Below are positions 35,043 through 42,485 of a DNA stretch of 64,000 bases, piece by piece. The number at the start of each line of letters is the position of its first letter. Within the stretch, counting starts at the first letter, position 1. Source of the DNA: Cryobacterium sp. (lineage in GTDB: Bacteria > Actinomycetota > Actinomycetes > Actinomycetales > Microbacteriaceae); the NCBI RefSeq assembly GCF_025463825.1, contig NZ_JAODBG010000055.1:28692-92691 (forward strand). The letters run 5' to 3'. The notes under the pieces were generated by a model. The model made no database searches and was not told the origin of the DNA. It saw only the letters and a list, made by a program, of their open reading frames with translations. Both the position numbers and the translations under genes were made by a program.

Positions 35043-35771
35043 ATGTGTGGGCGATTCATCATGACCGATTCGGCGCCTGACCTCGCCGCCATGTTCGACA
35101 TCGAGCACGAGGCCGGCGCACTGCCGGAGCCGTCCTGGAACGTCAAACCGACGGAGCAGATCCCCATCGTGCTCGAATCGGGTAAGTCCGACCCGGTCGT
35201 CCGCCGGCTGGAATCGGCGCGCTGGTCGCTGGTACCCACGTTCTCGCCGGAGTTGTCGGCCGCCTTCGCCACGTTCAACGCCCGCGCGGAGACCGTCTCG
35301 GAGAAGCCGACCTTCCGCACCGCCCTGGCCAAGACCCGCGCCATCATCCCCGCCACGGGGTACTACGAGTGGCACACCGTCGGCACCAGCAAGACCCCGT
35401 ACGTCGTGCACTCCGACGACGGCCTCCCGCTCGCGTTGGCCGGCCTGTACTCCTGGTGGCGCAACCCGGCGCTCGGCCAGGACGACCCGGCCCGGTGGGT
35501 CCTGACCGCGACCATCCTCACCACCCCGGCCCAGGGCGCCCTCGCCGACATCCACGACCGGATGCCCGTGGTGCTGCCCGAAGAGGCCTGGGACCGCTGG
35601 TTGGACCCGCACACCGATGGGGACCAGGCCCTCGTCGACGCGGTAGTCGAAGCCGGGTCGGACACCGCCGCGGGATTGGCCTTCTACGAGGTCGCGCCGC
35701 TCATCGGTGCGGACGCACCGGCGCTCATCGATCCCGTCGGCCCCGAACGCGAGGTCGGCTACAGCGCCTAG
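35043..35771 (+). CDS. SRAP-domain protein (HMCES/YedK family), abasic-site DNA-crosslinking
   Basis: A 242-residue SOS-response-associated peptidase (SRAP) family protein. The catalytic Cys2 is present (MCGRFIMTD; Met1 is removed to expose the Cys), as are the active-site Asn in TFNARAET near residue 80, the Glu in GYYEWH near 105-110, and the His in IHDRMPVVL near 175. Family members form a covalent thiazolidine link with abasic sites in single-stranded DNA and protect them. The gene is divergent from the SOS-controlled imuA' operon, which fits its known association with SOS genes. Confidence 0.95.
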   Translation: MCGRFIMTDSAPDLAAMFDIEHEAGALPEPSWNVKPTEQIPIVLESGKSDPVVRRLESARWSLVPTFSPELSAAFATFNARAETVSEKPTFRTALAKTRAIIPATGYYEWHTVGTSKTPYVVHSDDGLPLALAGLYSWWRNPALGQDDPARWVLTATILTTPAQGALADIHDRMPVVLPEEAWDRWLDPHTDGDQALVDAVVEAGSDTAAGLAFYEVAPLIGADAPALIDPVGPEREVGYSA

Positions 35772-35822
35772 CGTCGGCGACCCAGCGCGTCGCGCCAGCC
35801 ACACCGGACGCCGTCGAACCAG

Positions 35823-35828
35823 TACGCT
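35823..35828 (+). promoter_or_regulatory. -10 box TACGCT before the small membrane protein gene
   Basis: TACGCT lies 49 nt before the ATG at 35878; the leader contains GAGAGGAC. Confidence 0.35.
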
Positions 35829-35877
35829 CGAAGGGAGCCCGGAACGCTTTCGCGGCACCGTTGAGAGGACCCAGCCC

Positions 35878-36042
35878 ATGCACATCGTTTCCTTCGTCGT
35901 GGCCATGGCCGCGTTCGTCCTCGGCCTCTGGCTGTTCGGCCTGGCCTTCACCGTCGAGGTCTGGCAGGGCCCGATCTTCATCTCCGGCATCCTGGCCGTG
36001 AGTGCGGCCATCGCTATCCCCGCCCACGTACTGCGCGACTGA
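35878..36042 (+). CDS. Small two-helix membrane protein (54 aa)
   Basis: A 54-residue hydrophobic protein with two predicted membrane helices, VSFVVAMAAFVLGLWLFGLAF (two pieces, residues 4-24) and PIFISGILAVSAAIAIPAHV (residues 32-51), joined by a short TVEVWQG loop. I do not recognise a family. It has a plausible ribosome site (GAGAGGAC, 10 nt upstream) and lies 4 nt before the SMP-30 gene, so the two are likely co-transcribed. Codon use matches the neighbours. It is real on the strength of the hydrophobic pattern and spacing, with function unknown. Confidence 0.65.
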   Translation: MHIVSFVVAMAAFVLGLWLFGLAFTVEVWQGPIFISGILAVSAAIAIPAHVLRD

Positions 36043-36046
36043 TCCG

Positions 36047-36895
36047 GTGCGCGCCGACCAGCTGACCGACCCGATCACCTTCCACGGCGAGGGACCGGTC
36101 TTCTCGCCCAGTTGGGGCGGGCTGCGCCTGGTCGACCTGTTCGCCGGCGACGTGCTGACCCTGACCGGCGACGGCACGCCCGTCCGCCGGCACGTCGACA
36201 CGATCGCGGCCGCCCTTCGGCCCCGCGCCGGCGGAGGAGCGGTCATCGCCGTGGAGCGCGGCTTCGTTCTGGAGGATGCCGATGGCACCCTGACCCGCCT
36301 GCCCGAGATCTGGGCGGACGCCTCCGTCCGCATGAACGACGGTGGCACCGCCCCCGACGGATCGTTCTACTGCGGCTCGATGGCGTACGACCAGCGCACC
36401 GGTGCCGGATCGCTCTACCGGCTGGCCCCGGACGGTGCGGTGACCCGGGAGCTGTCCGGGGTGACGATCTCCAACGGGCTCGAGTGGAGCCCGGACGGCT
36501 CGCTGGCCTACTACAACGACACCCCGACCGGCCGGATCGGCGTCTTCGACTGGTCGCCGGAGACCGGACTGACCGGCCTGCGCACCTTCGCCGAGATCCC
36601 GGAGGCCGACGGATACCCCGATGGCCTCACCGTGGACAGCGCCGGCGGCGTTTGGGTGGCACTGTACGCGGGCGGGGCCGTGCGCCGCTACACGCCGGAG
36701 GGCACCCTCGACGAGGTCATCGAGGTGGCCGCCGGCCGGGTCACGGCCTGCACCTTCGGCGGCGACGACCTCCGCCAGCTGTTCATCACCACCTCAAGGG
36801 AGGACCTCGCCCCCGGCGAGGACCCCCTCGCCGGATCGATCTTCACTGCGACGCCCGGCGTTGCGGGACTGCCCGTCAAGACCTTCGCCGGATGA
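36047..36895 (+). CDS. SMP-30/gluconolactonase-like beta-propeller protein
   Basis: A 282-residue SMP-30/regucalcin-like lactonase. The calcium-site residues are in place: the first Glu in FHGEGPVFSP near residue 14, Asn in RMNDGGTAPDGSFYCGSM near 98, Asn in ISNGLEWSPDGSLAYYNDTPT near 145, and Asp in YPDGLTVDSAGGVWVA near 195. It would hydrolyse sugar lactones such as gluconolactone in the cytosol. There is no signal peptide. The GTG at 36047 is 4 nt after the small membrane protein stop; the in-frame extension upstream overlaps that gene. Confidence 0.85.
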   Translation: MRADQLTDPITFHGEGPVFSPSWGGLRLVDLFAGDVLTLTGDGTPVRRHVDTIAAALRPRAGGGAVIAVERGFVLEDADGTLTRLPEIWADASVRMNDGGTAPDGSFYCGSMAYDQRTGAGSLYRLAPDGAVTRELSGVTISNGLEWSPDGSLAYYNDTPTGRIGVFDWSPETGLTGLRTFAEIPEADGYPDGLTVDSAGGVWVALYAGGAVRRYTPEGTLDEVIEVAAGRVTACTFGGDDLRQLFITTSREDLAPGEDPLAGSIFTATPGVAGLPVKTFAG

Positions 36896-36923
36896 CCGTC
36901 GCCGACGGCCGGTTGAGGTTCCG

Positions 36924-37571
36924 TCAGAGACCGGCGACGAGGTTGATCAGCGTGGCCAGGATGATCGAGCCGAACAGGAACGACATCAGCGCGTGCCGAA
37001 GAGCCGCCGCCCGCATGGCGGACGAAGTCAGCGAGGTGTCGGACACCTGGAAGGTCATGCCCAGGGTGAAGGCCAGATACGCGAAGTCCGCGTACCGCGG
37101 GGGCTCCGTCTGGTTGAAATCGACCCCGCCATCGTCATCCGCGTAGTACAGCGACGCGTAGCGCAGCGTGAACAGGGTGTGCACGAGGACCCAGGACAGC
37201 GCGACCCCGACGACCGCCAGCGCGGCGAGCAACACCTGGCCGGACCCGGCCGCGGCGCGGGCCTGCAGGAGCACGATCAGGATGCTGCCGAGGCTCGCCA
37301 GGCTGGCCAGGATCAGCAGCACGTCGGTGATGGCCCTGGCGGGGTCTTCCCTGGTGGCGTGCGCGGCCGTCGTTTCGGCATCCATCCGCCAGACGGCGAG
37401 CCACACCCAGCCGATGTAGAGAATCGCGGCGGCCGCCCAGCCGATGGCCGGCGCCAGCAGCCAGGCGCCGAGCAGGCCGGTCACCATGGCCGCGAGCACG
37501 CCGACGGCCACCATCGCCAGGAGGCGGGTGCTGGAGCGGTGCGCCAGGGGTAGTTGATCAGAGCTGTTCAC
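36924..37571 (-). CDS. DUF1345 family membrane protein
   Basis: A 215-residue integral membrane protein of the DUF1345 family. It has about five helices: residues 14-35 (LLAMVAVGVLAAMVTGLLGAW), 40-57, 83-105 (ITDVLLILASLASLGSILIVLL in part), 115-138 and a C-terminal one (LMSFLFGSIILATLINLVAGL). Family signatures are the conserved YADFAYLAFTLGMTFQVSDT stretch and the DDDGG loop before it. Function is unknown. The GTG at 37571 (VNSSDQLPL) is preferred over a longer reading with an unlikely basic N-terminus. It converges with the SMP-30 gene. Confidence 0.82.
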   Translation of the reverse strand: MNSSDQLPLAHRSSTRLLAMVAVGVLAAMVTGLLGAWLLAPAIGWAAAAILYIGWVWLAVWRMDAETTAAHATREDPARAITDVLLILASLASLGSILIVLLQARAAAGSGQVLLAALAVVGVALSWVLVHTLFTLRYASLYYADDDGGVDFNQTEPPRYADFAYLAFTLGMTFQVSDTSLTSSAMRAAALRHALMSFLFGSIILATLINLVAGL

Positions 37572-37700
37572 CCGCTGATCGTCGCACGGAATTCCCGGCC
37601 CGCGCTGGCGGGACCCGCGGTGTCGGCGAGATACCAGCAACGCTGGTTAGGCTGGTGGACGAACGAAATCCCCCGTTCCAGGCCGAAAGAGACCGCACGA

Positions 37701-38639
37701 ATGTCAGAGAGTCCGGCCGCCGCGAGCCCCTATGAGGTGCTCGGCGTGAGCCCGTCGGTGACCGACGAGGAGTTGCGGCGTGCCTACCGGCGGAAGCTGC
37801 GCCAGTCCCACCCGGACGTCGGCGGCAGCCCCGCGTCCTTCCACGCCGTGCAGGTGGCCTGGGAGCGCATCGGCAGCCCGGAATCGCGGGCCGCGTATGA
37901 CGGTGCCCGCTACCCCGAGACCCACTTCTCCGGCAACTCCGGCAGCTCCGGCACCGGGCGGGCGGCCTCCGCGCGAACGTCCTCCGCCGGCATGAAGGCC
38001 CGGATGCACGGGCACCCCGGCGGCCACTCCCGCCAGCGCTACCTCGCCCTGCTGCGCGAATGGGCCGGCCGCGGCACCGTCATCGACGACCCGTACGCGC
38101 CCGACCTGATCCGGTCGGCGCCGCGGGAGATCCGGCACCGCCTGGCCAAGGCCCTGGCCGAGGAGAACACCGCCCAGCTGATCTCCGGCCTGGGCATCGG
38201 CTTCACCGCCTGGCATGACATCGCCACCCGGGACGACGGAGAGAAAATCGACCACGTGGTGCTCGGCCCGGCCGGCCTGTTCGCGATCCTTTCCGAAGAC
38301 TGGGGATCGCCCGTGCAGCTGCGCCGCGGGGAACTCGTCGGCGACGCCATCGAGCCCGGCGAAGGACCTCTCGACGAGTTCGGCACGGCCGCCCGGGTCC
38401 TGGCCAAGTCGCTGCGGGTGAAGTTCACCGCGCTGGTCGTGGTGGCCCCCGACGAGGCCGTGACCGAACCACTGACCCTGCCCAGCCGCGGCCGGCGCCC
38501 GATGGTGGTCATCGTGCCGCGCTCACGCCTGGTCGGGGTGCTCCGCGACGGCATCGCCGGCATGGAACGCGGCAGTTTCGAGAAGGTGTTCGAACTGCGC
38601 AGCACCCTACAGAACGGCATCCGCTTCGTCGAGGACTGA
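37701..38639 (+). CDS. J-domain protein with a degenerate NERD-like nuclease domain
   Basis: A 312-residue two-domain protein. Residues 9-72 are a complete J domain (YEVLGVSPSVTDEELRRAYR, with the essential HPD at 37-39) that would stimulate an Hsp70. A G/S/A-rich linker follows. From about residue 183 the sequence IDHVVLGPAGLFAILSEDW, then GSPVQLRRGELVGD, closely follows the pattern of NERD (nuclease-related) domains, but the expected E-x-K catalytic triad position reads S-E-D, so it may be inactive. No DnaJ zinc or C-terminal domains are present. It is single-gene, with a CGAAAGAGA site. The NERD link is my pattern call and needs a profile search. Confidence 0.75.
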   Translation: MSESPAAASPYEVLGVSPSVTDEELRRAYRRKLRQSHPDVGGSPASFHAVQVAWERIGSPESRAAYDGARYPETHFSGNSGSSGTGRAASARTSSAGMKARMHGHPGGHSRQRYLALLREWAGRGTVIDDPYAPDLIRSAPREIRHRLAKALAEENTAQLISGLGIGFTAWHDIATRDDGEKIDHVVLGPAGLFAILSEDWGSPVQLRRGELVGDAIEPGEGPLDEFGTAARVLAKSLRVKFTALVVVAPDEAVTEPLTLPSRGRRPMVVIVPRSRLVGVLRDGIAGMERGSFEKVFELRSTLQNGIRFVED

Positions 38640-38650
38640 TTCGTCGACGT

Positions 38651-39535
38651 CTACGCAGCCCGGGCCAGGCCGAGCTTCTTCACCCAGTAGTCCAGGAACG
38701 CGGCGCCCGCTTCATCGTGGATGAGGTCGCCCTCCACGACGACCCGGTACGGCCGCTCCAGGATGCCGTCCGCCGGGCGCACATCCACGTGCGCGACGTC
38801 GTAGCCCGCGGCGTGTAGATGATCGGCCATGAGGTAATCGCTGCGCGAATCGCCCACCGAACGCCAGAGTCGGGGGAGCGGTCCACCCTCGGCGAAGAAG
38901 GCCAGGGCACGTTTGGCGGCGTGGTCCTTGTCCAGGTCCACCGATTCGATGTCGGTGGAGATGATGGTGGTGTCGATCCGGAACGGCACCGCGCCCGCAG
39001 CGTCGGGGGCTACCCGGTCCCCGAAACGCACCCCCAGGCCGTGCTCGATCAGGATCGCGTAGGCGGCCTCCTCGAACGACGCCTGGGCGACATGGTAGGC
39101 GGCCCGGTCCACATCCGTGCGCTGTTCCACGGACACCATGGCGAGCTTGGTCTCGTCGAAGAACATGGTGTCGGCGTAGTCGGTGGCGACCAGGTCGCGG
39201 ATGCGGCCGGCCACGACGTCCGGGAGCGCGACACTGGCGTCGACGACGACGTCGCCTATGCCGGCGGCGGTGATCGGGAACCAGACGGCGCCCTTTTCGC
39301 AGACGCCGTACATGCGCATCCGCTCCGGCAGGCCCGCGGCCACGAGTGGGGTCACGACCTGTTCGCGAATGAACTGCGCCGACCTGCCCGTGATGAAACC
39401 GATCGGCACGTTTCCGCCGGCGAGGAGAATGAGGTCGGTGATGATGCTCGGCGTGCTGATGGTGCGGGTGTCCGGGCTGGCGATCGGCCCGTCGACATCG
39501 AGCAGCAGGCCGAGCGGAGAAGTGGTTTCAGGCAT
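38651..39535 (-). CDS. HAD-superfamily hydrolase (Cof/phosphosugar phosphatase type)
   Basis: A 294-residue HAD hydrolase with a large C2-type cap. Motif I is LLLDVDGPIASPDTRT near residue 10 (DxD; the second acid retained), motif II is GFITGRS near residue 50, and the late motif is VGDSRSDYLMADHLHAAGYDVAHV near residue 230 with GDSRSD carrying the Mg-binding acids. The cap lies between residues 75 and 200. It resembles the sugar-phosphatase/trehalose-phosphatase branch, but the substrate is unknown. It is divergent from the hypothetical gene at 39601. Confidence 0.8.
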   Translation of the reverse strand: MPETTSPLGLLLDVDGPIASPDTRTISTPSIITDLILLAGGNVPIGFITGRSAQFIREQVVTPLVAAGLPERMRMYGVCEKGAVWFPITAAGIGDVVVDASVALPDVVAGRIRDLVATDYADTMFFDETKLAMVSVEQRTDVDRAAYHVAQASFEEAAYAILIEHGLGVRFGDRVAPDAAGAVPFRIDTTIISTDIESVDLDKDHAAKRALAFFAEGGPLPRLWRSVGDSRSDYLMADHLHAAGYDVAHVDVRPADGILERPYRVVVEGDLIHDEAGAAFLDYWVKKLGLARAA

Positions 39536-39586
39536 CCTTCATTGAACCAGTTCCGCCCCGGGCCCGCTGCCGAGGTCGGCAGCGCC

Positions 39587-39592
39587 TATCGT
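39587..39592 (+). promoter_or_regulatory. -10 box TATCGT before the hypothetical gene at 39601
   Basis: TATCGT ends 8 nt before the ATG at 39601, a near-leaderless arrangement. Confidence 0.45.
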
Positions 39593-39600
39593 TGGACCTG

Positions 39601-39972
39601 ATGATTACCAGACGAGAAGCAGCGCTCCGCCTCGACATTCCCCTCGAGATGGCGCAGCGCCACGACCTTCCCAGCCGCATGACCGAAGCCCAGCTCGCCG
39701 AGATCGAATCGCACCCGCCGGCCTGGCTGGTGCAGTCCCGCGCCAACCGCACGGGCAAGAAACCGGTCTGGATCTCCCTCACCTGCAGCGTGTGCGGCTT
39801 CACCGAGGCGGCGCGGCCGAAAAAATGGTGGCCCACGTTCACCTACCTCAGCTGTGACCACCACGGCTACGACGAGCTTCCCGCTCCCGCCGCGGGCCTC
39901 AGCCGCCGTGAGGTCGACGGCATCGGCAACCGCTTCATCGGCATCGTCGACGCCGCCGAACACAGCGACTGA
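39601..39972 (+). CDS. Hypothetical protein with an N-terminal HTH-like segment and a Cys/His cluster
   Basis: A 123-residue protein I do not confidently recognise. Residues 1-45 (ITRREAALRLDIPLEMAQRHDLP, then AQLAEIESHPPAWL) look like a small helical domain similar to DUF5997-type actinobacterial proteins. The middle carries CSVCG near residue 60 and CDHHGYDELP near residue 87, a plausible zinc-binding site, with KKWWPTFTYLS between. It starts 8 nt after a -10 box and ends 55 nt before the second ABC-F gene, so they may be co-transcribed. The gene is probably real; the function is unknown. Confidence 0.65.
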   Translation: MITRREAALRLDIPLEMAQRHDLPSRMTEAQLAEIESHPPAWLVQSRANRTGKKPVWISLTCSVCGFTEAARPKKWWPTFTYLSCDHHGYDELPAPAAGLSRREVDGIGNRFIGIVDAAEHSD

Positions 39973-40027
39973 TTCCTGCACCCCTGACGAACTTCACCCC
40001 GCGTGCGTACGCGAGAGAGCAGCACCC

Positions 40028-41623
40028 ATGAGCCTGATCAGGCTGAACGATGTCACCGTACGTTTCGAGAACACCCAGGTGCTCCGCGAGACCTTCTTCC
40101 GCCTCGAGCCGGGCGACCGCGTCGGCATGATCGGCCGGAACGGGTCGGGCAAGACCACCCTGATCAAGCTGATCCTCGGCCAGGTGACCCCGGACACCGG
40201 CACCGTCTCCGTTGATGACGGGGTGAAGATCGGCTACTTCTCCCAGTTCTCCGAGCTCAATGGGGAATCCACGATCACCGAGGTGCTCGAGGCCCTGTTC
40301 GCCCCGATCAAGGCGGTCGAGGCCGAACTCGCGTCGATCGATGCCGCCATCGCCGCGGACTCCTCGGCCAGCGCCGAGCTGGACCGGCTGATCCACCGCC
40401 AGTCCGAGCTCTTCGAAGACATGGACCGGTTGGACGGCTGGGATTACCCGCGTCGCATCGACGCGGCCCTGACCATCCTGAACTTCGACGAAGCACACCG
40501 CACCTGCGCCATCGACGAGCTCTCCGGCGGCTGGCGCAACCGTGCGGCCTTGGCGAAGATCCTGCTCGAGGCGCCGGATGTGCTGCTGCTGGACGAGCCG
40601 ACCAACTACCTCGATGTGGCCGGCGTGGAGTGGCTGGAGAGCTGGTTCCGCGACTTCAAGGGCGCCGCGGTGATCGTGTCGCACGACCGCACCTTCCTCG
40701 ACGCCGTCGTGACCCGCATCATCGAGCTGGAGAACTTCCACCTGCACGAGTACCCGGGCAACTTCGGCCAGTACGTGGTTCAGAAGCAGTTCCGGCTGAA
40801 GACCCTCGACGCCCAGTTCGTGCACGAGTCCGAACTCCTCGCCTTCGAATCCGAGGGCATCGTCGACCGGCGCGAGGCCCAGAAGAACGCCAGCCGCAAG
40901 CTCGGCGGCCAGCTCGCGACCATCAAGAAGTCCCGCACGCCTCGCCCGGTCGATAAGATCATCACCGAGATCTACGGCAACCTGCACGTGAAGGATGTGC
41001 TCTGCCGGGTCGAGATGCTCAGCAAGGCCTACGGCGACAAGGTGCTCTTCAACGACCTGAGCTTCGAGATCCGCCGCGGCAACCGCATCGTGGTGCTGGG
41101 CGCCAACGGCAGCGGCAAGACCACGCTGCTGCGGGTGCTCACCGGTGAGGAATCGGCGGATCACGGACACGTCGACTGGGCCAAGGGCGCGGGCATGGTC
41201 TCCTACAACCAGGTGCTCGCCGAGCTCGACGACACGGACACCGTCAGCCACGCCGTCAACGCCCTCGAGGGCAGCCTGGCTTTCACCGCCACCCGCAAGT
41301 CGGTGAACCGGTTCCTCACCATGTTCCAATTCTCCGAGGCGGACCTCAAGCAGAAGATCGGCAACCTCTCCGGCGGCCAGAAGGCCCGCGTTGCGATGGC
41401 GCAGTGCCTGCTCTCCGGAGCCTCGGTGCTGCTGCTGGACGAGCCCACCAACCACCTGGACATGTCCAGCACCCAGGTGATGGAGCGCGCCCTGTTGCAC
41501 TTCCCCGGCGCCGTTGTCGTGGTCAGCCATGACCGGTTCTTCACCGACAAGATCGCCAACCGCCGTCTGGTCTTCGGTAGCGAGGGCGCACTGGCGGGCG
41601 AGGTCGAGGTGGCCGTCGCCTGA
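40028..41623 (+). CDS. Second ABC-F family ATPase
   Basis: A 531-residue ABC-F protein with two ABC domains and no membrane helices. Domain 1: GRNGSGKT near residue 38, ELSGGWRNR signature, LLLDEPTNYLD. Domain 2: GANGSGKT near 358, LSGGQKAR, LLLDEPTNHLD. The interdomain linker (residues about 240-320, QFRLKTLDAQFVHESELLAF then REAQKNASRKLGGQ) is longer than in the first ABC-F of this window, so they are different paralogues. It probably acts on ribosomes during translation; resistance function is not evident. The start is the ATG at 40028 (MSLIRLNDVTV); the upstream in-frame extension is antisense or linker-like. Confidence 0.9.
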   Translation: MSLIRLNDVTVRFENTQVLRETFFRLEPGDRVGMIGRNGSGKTTLIKLILGQVTPDTGTVSVDDGVKIGYFSQFSELNGESTITEVLEALFAPIKAVEAELASIDAAIAADSSASAELDRLIHRQSELFEDMDRLDGWDYPRRIDAALTILNFDEAHRTCAIDELSGGWRNRAALAKILLEAPDVLLLDEPTNYLDVAGVEWLESWFRDFKGAAVIVSHDRTFLDAVVTRIIELENFHLHEYPGNFGQYVVQKQFRLKTLDAQFVHESELLAFESEGIVDRREAQKNASRKLGGQLATIKKSRTPRPVDKIITEIYGNLHVKDVLCRVEMLSKAYGDKVLFNDLSFEIRRGNRIVVLGANGSGKTTLLRVLTGEESADHGHVDWAKGAGMVSYNQVLAELDDTDTVSHAVNALEGSLAFTATRKSVNRFLTMFQFSEADLKQKIGNLSGGQKARVAMAQCLLSGASVLLLDEPTNHLDMSSTQVMERALLHFPGAVVVVSHDRFFTDKIANRRLVFGSEGALAGEVEVAVA

Positions 41624-41638
41624 CCGGCTGCCGGCCCC

Positions 41639-41710
41639 GCGATTCGCGGGAGCCGCGCCGTTGCGCGGGTGGCGAGCCACCCGCGCTACGGCGCCTGACC
41701 CGCGGATCGC
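41639..41710. repeat. 72-bp nested palindrome between convergent genes
   Basis: Outer arms GCGATTCGCGGG / CCCGCGGATCGC (41639-41650, 41699-41710; one wobble) enclose an 18-bp stem with one mismatch (41655-41673 with 41676-41694) closed by a 2-nt turn. It sits between the ABC-F gene and the reverse-strand lipoprotein gene and lacks T-runs; it may be a bidirectional transcription-stop or a folded 3' end. Confidence 0.7.
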
Positions 41711-41719
41711 TGAGTCCAG

Positions 41720-42385
41720 TCAGGTTCGCTCCGGGCCGGCGAGCGTGCCGTCGGGGAGCGCGTCGCGGATCGATCCGGGGCCGGTGCCCAGGTGTAGCGG
41801 CCAGACCACCTCGGCGCTACCCGGGAGTTGCCAGACGAGACCCTCGAGCGCGGACGCTTGGTACAGCGGCTGGCCGCTGGGCCGACCGGCGCCGGGATCC
41901 TCGATTTCCGTGTACACCGAGGTCGGGTCCAGATACTCGTCTACGTAGCTGCGGGCGCCGTCCCAGGCCGGGTTGAGGTAGGCGACAATCGCCGTTCCGA
42001 GCGGCACGATCCGCGTGCACTGGTCGGGGCTGCCCGAACCGAATTCGATGTAGACGCTCGCGTCGGCGGCGGGATTCAATTCTCCGGAGACCACCGTGAC
42101 GTTCCGCACGACGATCACCGCGCTTCCGGTAGTGGACGTCTCGTTCGGTGCGCTGTAGGTGGTGTCGCGGCCGGCCTGCACCCGATCGATCTCACCCGCG
42201 ATCACCACGGTGCTGTCCCCGGCCAGAACAGCCAGCGACTCGATCGGGTCGTAGTCCACGATCCCCGGTGGGCTGCACGCCGTGAAAACCTCGGCAGCAC
42301 TGGGGCCGACTGGTACGGCGCCGATGGTCGGGCCGGCTCCAGCCGGTCCCGCGGCGTCGCCGTGGCCGCATCCGGTGATCAGCAC
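41720..42385 (-). CDS. Putative lipoprotein, function unknown, start uncertain
   Basis: An exported-looking protein of at least 221 residues. The open frame from the GTG at 42385 begins with LITGCGHGD, a lipobox cleaved before Cys. The frame stays open upstream to a stop near 42449 and encodes RARAWPLCVAVACVGV just before, a normal lipoprotein signal. No ATG, GTG or TTG is available there, only a CTG at 42412, so the true start is unclear: a rare start codon or an error could explain it. The mature part has EVFTACSPP and CTRIVPLG, which may form a disulfide. I recognise no domain. Confidence 0.6.
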   Translation of the reverse strand: MLITGCGHGDAAGPAGAGPTIGAVPVGPSAAEVFTACSPPGIVDYDPIESLAVLAGDSTVVIAGEIDRVQAGRDTTYSAPNETSTTGSAVIVVRNVTVVSGELNPAADASVYIEFGSGSPDQCTRIVPLGTAIVAYLNPAWDGARSYVDEYLDPTSVYTEIEDPGAGRPSGQPLYQASALEGLVWQLPGSAEVVWPLHLGTGPGSIRDALPDGTLAGPERT

Positions 42386-42485
42386 ACCGACGCACGCAAC
42401 GGCGACGCACAGCGGCCAGGCCCGTGCGCGGGCTGTTCGGTAGACGTCCTACCCACTACTGTCCGGCCGGCCGCAATTGGTTCCC

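Noticed and set aside
39935..41680. Reverse open frame of 581 codons opposite the second ABC-F gene
   Set aside because: Antisense shadow; low-complexity translation and no ribosome site.
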